This document shows, piece after piece, positions 56,646 through 64,000 of a DNA stretch of 64,000 bases (its first letter is position 1; the number at the start of each line of letters is the position of its first letter). Under the pieces are notes generated by a model. It worked only from the letters and a program-made list of their open reading frames with translations. It was not told where the DNA came from and did no database searches. This DNA is from Chersky-840 sp963764205 (GTDB taxonomy: Bacteria; Actinomycetota; Acidimicrobiia; Acidimicrobiales; UBA8190): assembly GCA_963764205.1 (NCBI GenBank), contig CAVXRN010000002.1, positions 558,001 through 622,000 of the forward strand, in the 5' to 3' direction. A program made the position numbers and the translations under genes.

Positions 56646-57405
56646 CGTCCGGCATGGAGCTGTTCCCCGCCATCGACCTGCACGACGGCGCCGCGGTGCG
56701 TTTGGTCCAAGGTGACTTCGGGCGCGTGCGTGCCTGACGGCGACCCGGTGGAGTTGGCCCATACCTATGCGGCCGGAGGGGCGTCGTGGATCCACGTGGT
56801 GGACCTCGACGCCGCCCGCACGGGCGAGCCGGTGAACCGCGCCGTCGTGCTGCGGATCGCGGCGGCCGTCGACGTGCGGGTGCAGGCCGGCGGGGGAGTG
56901 CGCGGCGCGGCCGACGCCGCGGCGCTCCTCGACCACGGTGTGAACCGCGTGGTCCTCGGCACCGCTGCCCTCGAGACGCCTGCGTTGGTCGAGTCGTTGG
57001 CGCAGGGCTATCCGGGTCGCGTCGCGGTGGGTCTCGACCACCGGGGCGCCGGGGCCGAGCTCGCCACGCGCGGGCTGGGAACGTCCCAGCGGAACGACAC
57101 TCGCGGCTGCGCTCGAACGCCTGGCGGGGGTGGACCTCGGTGCGGTGGTGGTCACCGCCATCGACCGGGACGGGATGCTCGGGGGGCCCGACCTCGTCGG
57201 CCTCGCCCACGCGCTCGAGTTGACGGCGCATCCCGTGGTGGCGTCGGGTGGCGTTCGGTCGCCCGCGGATCTCTCGGCCCTCGCCGCGCTCGAGGTCACG
57301 GTCCCCGCGCAACGCACACTGGCCGGAGCCATCGTGGGCACGGCACTGGTCGAGGGTGCCATGACCGTCGAGGAGGCGATCGCCGCGTGCGCGCTGTCCG
57401 TGTGA
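56642..57405 (+). CDS. hisA: Phosphoribosyl isomerase HisA (two frameshifts)
   Basis: ProFAR isomerase, beta/alpha barrel. GTG 56642 (or ATG 56654) gives MELFPAIDLHDGAAVRLVQGDF with the first catalytic Asp; WIHVVDLDAARTGEPVN, VQAGGGVRG, VVLGTAALE, second Asp in VTAIDRDGMLGGPD, and ASGGVRSPADLSAL. Extra bases near 56732 and 57072 break the frame; each piece continues the family alignment. In actinobacteria HisA may also act as TrpF (PriA); no separate trpF is seen here. It ends inside the hisF start. Confidence 0.92.
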
Positions 57406-58160
57406 TCCCATGTCTCGACGTCGACGCGGGCCGGGTGGTGAAGGGTGTGCGCTTCGTGGACCTGGTGGACGCCGGCGACCCGGTCGAGCTGGCGGCGCGC
57501 TATGACGCCGAAGGGGCCGACGAGCTCGTCTTCCTCGACATCACCGCATCCGCGCACGAGCGCGACACGATGGTCGACGTCGTGTCGCGCACCGCGGCGC
57601 AGGTCTTCATCCCCTTCACCGTCGGCGGTGGGGTACGGGCCCCCGACGACGCCCGTCGCTTGTTGCGGGCCGGAGCCGACAAGGTGGCGTTGAACACCGC
57701 GGCGCTCCTCGACCCCGGCCTGGTGCACCTGCTCGCTGACGAGTTCGGCTCGCAATGCATCGTCGTCGCCATCGACGCGCGCCAACGGACGTCGGGACCG
57801 GGGTGGGACGTGTTCACCCACGGCGGGCGGCGCGAGACGGGCAAGGACGCGCTGGCGTGGGCGGCCGAGTGTGCCGAACTCGGCGCAGGCGAGATCCTGG
57901 TCACCTCCATGGACCGCGACGGCACACGCCACGGGTTCGACGTTGCGCTCACACGCGCCATCGTGGACGCCGTCGAGGTTCCCGTGGTGGCGTCGGGCGG
58001 CGTGGGGAGCCTCGAGCATCTCGTGGAGGGGGCGACCGACGGAGGTGCCGACGCGGTGCTCGCCGCGTCGATCTTCCACCGACAGGAGTTCACCGTGGCG
58101 CAAGCGAAGTCCTACCTCGCCGCGCACGGTGTGGTCGTGCGCCCTCCGGCGCCGGAGTAG
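57387..58160 (+). CDS. hisF: Imidazole glycerol phosphate synthase cyclase HisF
   Basis: 257 aa, intact barrel. RVIPCLDVDAGRVVKGVRF with the catalytic Asp, GDPVELAARYDAEGADELVFLD, FTVGGGVRAPDDARRLL, GADKVALNTAAL, VVAIDARQ with the second Asp, ILVTSMDRDGTRHGFD and PVVASGGVGSLEHL. GTG 57387 overlaps the hisA end by 19 bp. Confidence 0.95.
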   Translation: MRAVRVIPCLDVDAGRVVKGVRFVDLVDAGDPVELAARYDAEGADELVFLDITASAHERDTMVDVVSRTAAQVFIPFTVGGGVRAPDDARRLLRAGADKVALNTAALLDPGLVHLLADEFGSQCIVVAIDARQRTSGPGWDVFTHGGRRETGKDALAWAAECAELGAGEILVTSMDRDGTRHGFDVALTRAIVDAVEVPVVASGGVGSLEHLVEGATDGGADAVLAASIFHRQEFTVAQAKSYLAAHGVVVRPPAPE

Positions 58161-58197
58161 GTCGACGATGTCGTCGTGGTCGGCTCGGGCCATCGAC

Positions 58198-58203
58198 TAC
58201 GGT
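58198..58203 (+). promoter_or_regulatory. TACGGT -10 box of the GroES-like gene
   Basis: TACGGT with 7 nt to GTG 58211. No HrcA CIRCE inverted repeat is visible. Confidence 0.45.
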
Positions 58204-58210
58204 GCAAATC

Positions 58211-58594
58211 GTGGCTCCTGAGGGCAAGACAGCAAGGTCCACGTCGCCAACGGTGTCGTCGACGGGGTCGGCCACCGGGTCGCCCAAGCAGCCCATCATC
58301 ATGTTGGCCGACCGGGTGCTAGCCCAACAGCCCATCGCCGAAGGCGAGCGGCGGTCGCGCTCGGGCATCCTCATCCCCGCCACGGCGCAGGTGTCGCGTC
58401 GGCTCGTGTGGGCCGAGGTCGTTGCCGTCGGGCCGCATGTCCGTTCCATCAAGGTGGGCGACAAGGTGCTGTTCAACCCCGAAGACCACTTCGAAGTCGA
58501 GGTGCAAGGAGACGAATACGTCATCCTGCGTGAGCGCGACATCCACGCCGTGGCCTCGGAGCGCATCGACAGCGGCACGGGTCTCTACCTCTAG
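58211..58594 (+). CDS. GroES-like co-chaperonin with N-terminal extension
   Basis: 127 aa. A Ser/Thr-rich 30-residue start precedes the Cpn10 domain: IIMLADRVLAQ, the mobile-loop region SGILIPATAQVSRRL, VWAEVVAVGPHVRSIKVGDKVLFNP and YVILRERDIHAV. The conserved beta-roof segment is short. No groEL follows, so this is a paralogue or a lone groES. GTG 58211 suits the TACGGT box; GTG 58202 is possible. It stands between hisF and a convergent transporter. Confidence 0.75.
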   Translation: MAPEGKTARSTSPTVSSTGSATGSPKQPIIMLADRVLAQQPIAEGERRSRSGILIPATAQVSRRLVWAEVVAVGPHVRSIKVGDKVLFNPEDHFEVEVQGDEYVILRERDIHAVASERIDSGTGLYL

Positions 58595-58606
58595 ACCCGT
58601 CGTGGA

Positions 58607-58644
58607 CCGCGAGACCCTCGCGGCACAGCGCGAGAACCCTCGCG
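58607..58644. terminator. Two tandem hairpins between converging genes
   Basis: CCGCGAG/CTCGCGG with loop acc (58607-58623) and CGCGAG/CTCGCG with loop aacc (58629-58644), ending right at the transporter stop codon. The two are near copies of each other. Confidence 0.6.
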
Positions 58645-61305
58645 TCAGGTCGAGCCGGACTCGCCGAATTGCGGCAACCACAGCGCGCCCGAGGCTGGCG
58701 TCGGCGGGACGTGGACCCCGGGCGACACCGGCTGGGCCGTAGGCGTCGGATGGCCGTTGTCGACGTTCCCGTTGGCGCCGACCGCGACACCGGCCTCGAC
58801 GTTCCCGTTGGCGCCGACCGCGACACCGGCCTCGACGCCGCCGTCGTCACCGGTGGCGACGGGTGGGAAGCGCTCGTCGATCGTCTCGTAGGGGCGGGGC
58901 GGCGTCTTGATGAGCCCGCGCGACACCCAGTTGCGCTGGTCGGCCCAGACCAGGATGGGTGGCAGCACCACCAGGGCGCTCAGCAGTGCCACGGTGATGT
59001 TGATGGCGACGATGATGCCGAAGTCGCTCAGCAGCGGCATCGACGACAAGCCCAGGACCGCCACGCCGGCGATGGCGGTCATGCCCGAGACCATGAAGGC
59101 CCTCCCGGTGCGCCTGGACGTGGCGTCCATCGCCTCGCGCGGGGCCAGGCCTCGACCGCGTTCCTCGACGAACCGCAACAGCATCAGTGACGTGAATTCC
59201 GTACAGACCGCCACCACGAGCGGCCCCGCCACCGCCGTCACGGGACTCAGCTTGAGGTGGAAGATCACACCGATGAGCGAGACGGCACCCACCGCCACGA
59301 GCACCGGCACGAGCGACAACAGTGCCCGGATGAGGCTCCGTAGCCGAATCGTGAGGAACAAGCCGACGAAGAGGATGGCCAGGTACGTGAGCTTGACCCG
59401 GGACGCCTCGAGGTTCTGGATGAGGCCCACGCCCACCGTGGCGATGCCCCCCGGTGCCACCGTGATCCCGGGCGGGGCGTTGATCCCACCCTCGAGGTCC
59501 TTCACCACGGGGGCGAGCTGGTCGAGGGTGTCGGTTCGTCCCAGGAAGATGACGTTGAGCGCCCCCCCGTGGTCGGCCACCGTGGTCTTCACGATGCCGG
59601 GTGGTGCGATGAGGTAGATGCCCTGCATGTCGGCGCCCGTGGGCGGGACTTCCTTCATGCCCTTGATGGTGATGAATTGGTCGACGGTGTTGATGAGCCC
59701 TGCCCCGGGGAACAGCGTGGTGGGGTACTTCTTCTCGAGCTGGTGCGAGAAGTTGATGACGTAGTCGACCGTCTGGTTGCTCCACGGGTGAGCGGTCGAG
59801 ATCCGCATGGCGATCTCGTTGTCGGACCCTGTGGCCGCCTTCAGTTGGTTGATGTCCTTGATGGCCTGCGAGTGGGGGTTCACCCAGGAGATGGGGTCGG
59901 TCTGCAGCGCCAGCTTTCCCTCCACCGCGATCCCCGACAGGAGGATCACGACGCTGACGATGGCCAAGGGGACGGCGGTGCGTTGCGGGAGGCTCCCGAG
60001 GAACACGGCGGTTCGGCTGAGACGGCCTTGGCTGAAGTCCTCGCCTTTGGTGGGCGACTTGTACTCGCGGATGCCGAGGACCGACAGGGTGGCGATGATG
60101 CTGCAGAAGCACACGGCGATGATGCCGATCACGAGGAGTGAGCCGAACTCCCGGATGGCGGGGGTCTTGGCGAACCACAGGGCCATGAAGGCGAAGACGG
60201 CGTCGAAGGTGACCACGAGCAGCGCCGGGCCGAGCCCGCGCGCCGCGGCCTGGATGGGGTGCGCGGCGCGGTCGAGGATCACCTCTTCCTCGATGCGCGA
60301 GTGCATCTGGATCGAATAGTCCATGCCCACGCCGAGGAGGACCGGGAGCGCGGCGATGGTGGCCAGGGTCAGCGGGACGTGGAAGTAGCCGACGAGGCCG
60401 AAGCCCCACACCAGGCCGAGCGCCACGATGGCGAAGGCCAGCAGTCGCCACCGGACCGTGAACGACAGCAGGAGGATGATCGTCATGATCGCCCCGGCCA
60501 ACAGCGCCAGGACGATGATGCCGTGCTTGAGGTAGTCGTTGATGACCTTCAGCAGCGCCGGGACGCCGGTGGTGATGGTCGTGACGTTCTGGAAGTGGAC
60601 CGAGTCGATGATCTTCGTGACCGACGAAGCCGCCGTGGTCTCCTGGTTGATATTGAGGTCGCCCTTCAGGTACACCGCCAGGAGGGCGTGGTGGTCGTCG
60701 TGGACGAAGGTCAGCAGCGACTGCCGCACACTCCCGTCCTGCTCGTGGATGACGAATTGCATCCATTTGGGATTGGAGAGGACCTGGTCGGCGGGAGGCG
60801 TCTTGGCGAGTTGGATGCCCTCTTGGGTCAGGTAGTGGGCACGGATCTGCTTGTCGGCGGGGTCGGTGTCACGGGAGATGGCCCCCTGGAGCAGATGGTA
60901 GGCGGGGCTGTCGAGCGGGCTCCCGGTGGGACTGCTCAACAGCTGTTGCGCGAACTGCAGGGCGTCCATGGGGGTGACGGCGCTGAACACCCAGGGGTCC
61001 TGGTGCAGCTTGGCGGAGATCGTCTTGAACGCGGCGATGTTCTTCTTGGTGAGGAGGTTGTCGACCGTCGTCCCCGGCTTCATGGTGAAAAGGACGGCCA
61101 TGGGGTCGCCGCCGAAGACCTTCTCGTAGTTGACGTTGTTGATCCAGGCGGGGTCGTTCGTGTTCAGATAGTCGGAATTGCTCGTGGTGAAGCGGAGCTT
61201 GGTGATGCCGAACCCGAGGAGAATCGTGACGAGCAACCCGCAAATGGCCACCGTCCCGGCGCGTTTGCCCAGGTTGAGGCCAAGCCACTCCCACGTCCGT
61301 CTCAT
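58645..61305 (-). CDS. RND superfamily (MMPL/HpnN-type) transporter
   Basis: 886 aa from ATG 61305, which follows a GGGGGGCGG run; GTG 61329 is the longer option. Two repeats of one helix, a large extracellular loop and five helices. First half: GTVAICGLLVTILLGFGITKL, then GIIVLALLAGAIMTIILLLSF with LGVGMDYSIQMHSRIEEEV. Second half: VPLAIVSVVILLSGIAVEG, then LTYLAILFVGLFLTIRL and VAVCTEFTSLMLLRFVEER. Probably moves a lipid or hopanoid across the membrane; substrate unknown. The tail carries a duplicated VEAGVAVGANGN unit. A TACTAT/TATTCA stretch lies upstream on the minus strand. Confidence 0.85.
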   Translation of the reverse strand: MRRTWEWLGLNLGKRAGTVAICGLLVTILLGFGITKLRFTTSNSDYLNTNDPAWINNVNYEKVFGGDPMAVLFTMKPGTTVDNLLTKKNIAAFKTISAKLHQDPWVFSAVTPMDALQFAQQLLSSPTGSPLDSPAYHLLQGAISRDTDPADKQIRAHYLTQEGIQLAKTPPADQVLSNPKWMQFVIHEQDGSVRQSLLTFVHDDHHALLAVYLKGDLNINQETTAASSVTKIIDSVHFQNVTTITTGVPALLKVINDYLKHGIIVLALLAGAIMTIILLLSFTVRWRLLAFAIVALGLVWGFGLVGYFHVPLTLATIAALPVLLGVGMDYSIQMHSRIEEEVILDRAAHPIQAAARGLGPALLVVTFDAVFAFMALWFAKTPAIREFGSLLVIGIIAVCFCSIIATLSVLGIREYKSPTKGEDFSQGRLSRTAVFLGSLPQRTAVPLAIVSVVILLSGIAVEGKLALQTDPISWVNPHSQAIKDINQLKAATGSDNEIAMRISTAHPWSNQTVDYVINFSHQLEKKYPTTLFPGAGLINTVDQFITIKGMKEVPPTGADMQGIYLIAPPGIVKTTVADHGGALNVIFLGRTDTLDQLAPVVKDLEGGINAPPGITVAPGGIATVGVGLIQNLEASRVKLTYLAILFVGLFLTIRLRSLIRALLSLVPVLVAVGAVSLIGVIFHLKLSPVTAVAGPLVVAVCTEFTSLMLLRFVEERGRGLAPREAMDATSRRTGRAFMVSGMTAIAGVAVLGLSSMPLLSDFGIIVAINITVALLSALVVLPPILVWADQRNWVSRGLIKTPPRPYETIDERFPPVATGDDGGVEAGVAVGANGNVEAGVAVGANGNVDNGHPTPTAQPVSPGVHVPPTPASGALWLPQFGESGST
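58761..58832 (-). repeat. 36-bp perfect tandem repeat in the transporter tail
   Basis: Two identical copies, 58761-58796 and 58797-58832, encoding VEAGVAVGANGN twice; a few bases of a third copy follow. Confidence 0.95.
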
Positions 61306-61450
61306 TCCGCCCCCCGGCGATCCCCGCACTCGACGACCGCGGAGTTACTGAATAGTAGGCGGCGTCGGCTCCGATGTCCCGATCGGGCCCCGTCTCGATG
61401 CCGTCGATGCCCGTCGGCGCCGTCCCGCCGGGGCCGGCCGGGGTGACCGG

Positions 61451-61456
61451 TATCGT
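61451..61456 (+). promoter_or_regulatory. TATCGT -10 box of hisI-trpE
   Basis: TATCGT with 9 nt to ATG 61466; a GAGGGG stretch between could also act as a weak Shine-Dalgarno. Confidence 0.4.
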
Positions 61457-61465
61457 GAGGGGACC

Positions 61466-61867
61466 ATGGAACGGGTTGCATCCCCTGTCGATTTCACCGA
61501 GGACGAGCTCTCGGCGGTGCGTTTCGGCGCCGACGGGCTGGTACCCGCCATCGTCCAGGATGCCGGCGACGGAGCAGTGCTCATGCTCGGCTACATGGAC
61601 GACGAGGCCCTCCGGCGCACGCTCTCGACCGGGCGGTCCTGGTTCTGGAGCCGCAGCCGGAGCGAGTACTGGTGCAAGGGCGAGACCTCGGGGGACCGGC
61701 AATGGGTGCGGGCGGTCCGCTACGACTGCGACGGCGACGCCGTGCTCGTGCTGGTCGACCAGGACGGAAACGGGGCGTGTCACACCGGGGCCCGGTCGTG
61801 CTTCTACCGGTCGTTCGGCGGTGACGACCCGGGTGCGGTGCCCGGACGACCTCCGGCCCGGGGGTGA
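61466..61867 (+). CDS. hisI: Phosphoribosyl-AMP cyclohydrolase
   Basis: 133 aa. VLMLGYMDDEALRRTLSTG, FWSRSRSEYWCKGETSG, metal Asp triad YDCDGDAVLV and zinc Cys in ACHTGARSCFYR. Monofunctional; no HisE domain. Together with hisDCBHAF it leaves hisG and hisE outside the window. Its stop overlaps the trpE GTG. Confidence 0.96.
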   Translation: MERVASPVDFTEDELSAVRFGADGLVPAIVQDAGDGAVLMLGYMDDEALRRTLSTGRSWFWSRSRSEYWCKGETSGDRQWVRAVRYDCDGDAVLVLVDQDGNGACHTGARSCFYRSFGGDDPGAVPGRPPARG

Positions 61868-63426
61868 GCGTCACCGCGTCGCCACCAGACCGCCCCGGGC
61901 GCGACGCCTTTCGCCAGTTGTGCGGGGCGCACCGCATCGTCCCGGTGTGGCGCGAGCTCGTCGCCGACACGCTCACGCCCGTGAGCGCCTTCATGCTCGT
62001 CGTGGGGGAGGGGACGGGTTTCCTCCTCGAGTCGGTCGAGGGGGGTGAGCGCTGGGGACGCTATTCCTTCGTGGGCCGGCGGCCGCTGGCCACGCTGGTG
62101 GGCCGTGGGCGCACCGTGGACAGCGCGGGCCCGCTGGAGCTCCCCGCCGAGGTCCGAGCCTGTGCCGGCGACGGGATCCTCGCCACCGTCGACGCCATGC
62201 TGAGCGCCTACCGATCTCCTGTGCTCGCCGACCTGCCGCCGTTGCACGGCGGCCTCGTGGGCTATCTGGGGTACGACGTCGTGCGCGAGGTCGAGCACCT
62301 GCCCGACGTCCCCGTCGACGACGCCGGGCTTCCCGACGCCATCCTCCACGTCATCGGCCAACTGTGTGCCTTCGACCATTGGCGCCAACGTGTCGTGCTC
62401 GTCGACAACGTCGTGGTGGGCGAAGCCTGGAGTGACGCCGACGCCGACGCCGCCTTCGAGGCCGCGGGGGAGCGTCTTGACGACCTCGCCGAGGCTCTTT
62501 CCCGCCCCCTCGGCGGCGCCGCGCTGCAGGCACCGCGCGACGACGACGTGCCCCCCGCCGTCCACGCCAACATGTCGTCGGAGACATTCCGGGGCGCGGT
62601 GGTGAGTGCCAAGGAGCACATCCGAGCCGGCGACATCTTCCAGGTCGTGCTGTCCCAGCGCTTCGACTTCGACCTCGACGCCGATCCCTTCGACCTCTAC
62701 CGAGTGCTGCGACTGGTCAACCCGAGCCCGTACCTCTACTTCCTGCGCACCGACCAGTGCACCGTGGTCGGTGCGACGCCCGAACCACTGGTGCGCCTGC
62801 GCGACGGTGTGGTGGTGTCCCGTCCCATCGCCGGGACACGGCGCCGGGGGAGGAGCGACGCCGAGGACGACCGCCTGGCGGGTGAGCTCTCGGAGCACCC
62901 CAAGGAGGTGGCCGAGCACATCATGTTGGTGGACCTCGCCCGCAACGACGTGGGCCGGGTCGTGCGCTTCGGGACCGAGCACGTCGACGAGTTCAAGACG
63001 GTCGAGCGTTACAGCCACGTCATGCACCTCACCTCACAGGTGTCGGGTCGACTGGCGCCGGGAAAGGGGCCCATCGACGTCCTGCGCGCCACGATCCCGG
63101 CGGGCACGCTCTCGGGCGCGCCCAAGGTCCGCGCCATGGAGATCATCGACGACCTCGAGCCCACCAAGCGCGGCGTCTACGGCGGTGTGGTGGGCTACGT
63201 GGACTTCTCGGGCAACCTGGACACCGCCATCGCCATCCGGACGATGGTCGTGACCCCCGACGGTCACGCCACGGTGCAGGCGGGTGCGGGGATCGTGGCC
63301 GACAGCGACCCGGCCGAAGAGGATCTCGAGTGTCACAACAAGGCGGCCGCCCTGCTGGCCGCGGTGCCCGCGGCGCGACGAGCCACCGCGGCGAGGGCCA
63401 GTGCGGCCGTGGCGTCGGGTCGATGA
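61864..63426 (+). CDS. trpE: Anthranilate synthase component I
   Basis: 520 aa, intact. Regulatory N-terminal half with LLESVEGGERWGRYSFVG (the LLES element of tryptophan feedback sites), then the chorismate-binding domain: SKEHIRAGDIFQVV-type AKEHIRAGDIFQVVLSQRF, RLVNPSPYLYFL, VGATPEPLVR, RPIAGTRRRG, EHIMLVDLARNDVGRV, GTLSGAPKVRAMEIIDDLE and GAGIVADSDPAEED. GTG 61864 overlaps hisI (GTGA). Confidence 0.96.
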   Translation: MSVTASPPDRPGRDAFRQLCGAHRIVPVWRELVADTLTPVSAFMLVVGEGTGFLLESVEGGERWGRYSFVGRRPLATLVGRGRTVDSAGPLELPAEVRACAGDGILATVDAMLSAYRSPVLADLPPLHGGLVGYLGYDVVREVEHLPDVPVDDAGLPDAILHVIGQLCAFDHWRQRVVLVDNVVVGEAWSDADADAAFEAAGERLDDLAEALSRPLGGAALQAPRDDDVPPAVHANMSSETFRGAVVSAKEHIRAGDIFQVVLSQRFDFDLDADPFDLYRVLRLVNPSPYLYFLRTDQCTVVGATPEPLVRLRDGVVVSRPIAGTRRRGRSDAEDDRLAGELSEHPKEVAEHIMLVDLARNDVGRVVRFGTEHVDEFKTVERYSHVMHLTSQVSGRLAPGKGPIDVLRATIPAGTLSGAPKVRAMEIIDDLEPTKRGVYGGVVGYVDFSGNLDTAIAIRTMVVTPDGHATVQAGAGIVADSDPAEEDLECHNKAAALLAAVPAARRATAARASAAVASGR

Positions 63427-64000
63427 GCGGCGCCCGGGACGCCCCGTCGCAGGCCCCGGTCGACGACAGCGGGGTCGACGACGCCGTGGCCCAGGACTAC
63501 GAGGCGTTGCGGCGCGGGGTGGGAGCACTCACCCTCGGACGCGACGTGCTGCGCGTCTCGGGCGACGACGCCCGGCACTTCCTCCAGGGCCAGCTGTCCC
63601 AGGACATCGACGCCCTCGGCGTGGGGGAGTCGGCCGACTCGTTGCTCCTGACCCCCCAGGGGAAGCTCGACGCGCTGGTGCGCGTGTCGCGCACCGGGGA
63701 GGACGAGCTGGTCCTCGACGTCGACGCGGGGTGGGGCGAGGCGGTGGCGGCGCGCCTCGCCCGCTTCAAGCTCCGTGTCAAGGTGGTCATCGAGCCCCTG
63801 GCGTGGCGCTGTGTCGCACTCCGGGGTCCCGGTGCGGCGGCACTCGTGGTCGAGGGCCGCCCCGACGTGTCGCTCTCGCCCGCCTTCTCCTGGAACGGTG
63901 TCGCGGGGTTCGATCTCCTGGGCGAGGCGCCCGAGATCCCCGACGGGGTGCGGGTGTGTTCGGGCGCGGCGTGGGAGTCGGTGCGCGTCGAGGCGGGGAT
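63423..64000 (+). CDS. YgfZ/GcvT-type folate-binding protein (3' end outside window)
   Basis: First 192 residues visible. GDDARHFLQGQLSQDIDAL, LLLTPQGKLDALVRV and ARFKLRVKVVIEPL match YgfZ, a tetrahydrofolate-binding relative of GcvT that supports iron-sulfur cluster assembly or repair. The diagnostic KGCYxGQ motif would lie beyond base 64000. ATG 63423 overlaps the trpE stop, so it is co-translated. Confidence 0.85.
   Translation, partial: MSGARDAPSQAPVDDSGVDDAVAQDYEALRRGVGALTLGRDVLRVSGDDARHFLQGQLSQDIDALGVGESADSLLLTPQGKLDALVRVSRTGEDELVLDVDAGWGEAVAARLARFKLRVKVVIEPLAWRCVALRGPGAAALVVEGRPDVSLSPAFSWNGVAGFDLLGEAPEIPDGVRVCSGAAWESVRVEAG

Overview
The window is a gene-dense piece of a very GC-rich chromosome. 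GTG and TTG starts are common, stop and start codons often overlap (ATGA/GTGA), and there is no gap over 300 bp without a gene. The content points to an actinobacterium outside the well-known orders, most likely class Acidimicrobiia. Two mycothiol genes (mshC, mshD) and the phosphatidylinositol-mannoside start genes (PIP synthase, PatA, PimA) are actinobacterial hallmarks. The gene order thrS-HIT-pgsA-patA-pimA ... pdxS-pdxT-yebC-ruvCAB-yajC-secDF-rel follows the mycobacterial chromosome. The acid-type S53 peptidase with GYWLVASDGG repeats is the kind of protein I associate with Acidimicrobiia. The class assignment is inference.

Layout. 0-8.8 kb: mshC (5' cut), thrS, a HIT protein, an EF-G-like GTPase on the minus strand, a PIP synthase-acyltransferase fusion, pimA. 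8.8-18.5 kb: an M48 membrane protease, pyridoxal-phosphate synthase (pdxST), yebC, ruvCAB, yajC-secD-secF. 18.5-25.1 kb: bifunctional rel, hisS, aspS, rarA. 25.1-28.1 kb: a secreted S53 peptidase with repeats. 28.1-34.1 kb: DUF948 protein, small membrane protein, alaS, ruvX, mltG, aroE. 34.1-44.5 kb: sulfotransferase/MscS pair, two SEDS proteins around a BFN-domain protein, ppk1, a YbhN-like membrane protein, an AI-2E family permease, a polyprenol-phosphate mannosyltransferase. 44.5-52.9 kb: two-component system, alpha/beta hydrolase, acyl-CoA dehydrogenase, MaoC hydratase, small membrane protein, VIT1-type metal transporter, mshD, nth, a small coiled-coil protein. 53-64 kb: hisD-C-B-H-A-F, a lone GroES-like gene, a convergent RND/MMPL transporter, then hisI-trpE-ygfZ (3' cut).

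Functional links: the left end joins phosphatidylinositol and mannoside lipid synthesis, and Ppm could supply polyprenol-phosphate mannose for later mannosylation. ruvCAB, rarA and nth cover recombination and repair; yajC-secDF covers protein export; rel is the stringent-response enzyme and sits with hisS and aspS. The right end makes histidine and feeds chorismate to tryptophan.

Data quality: about 20 genes contain one or more single-base indels, mostly in G/C runs, while the protein homology continues across them. They are densest at 12.39-14.2 kb (yebC-ruvC-ruvA-ruvB). I treat them as probable sequence errors and annotate whole genes. I found no tRNA, rRNA, CRISPR array, insertion sequence or prophage, and nothing that I can defend as a wholly new multi-gene system. 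The points most worth following are the PIP synthase-acyltransferase fusion, the S53 repeat protein with a recent internal duplication, the RGG-rich M48 protease, the recurrent TAnnnT box 6-10 nt before start codons, and several tandem repeats at or near gene starts.
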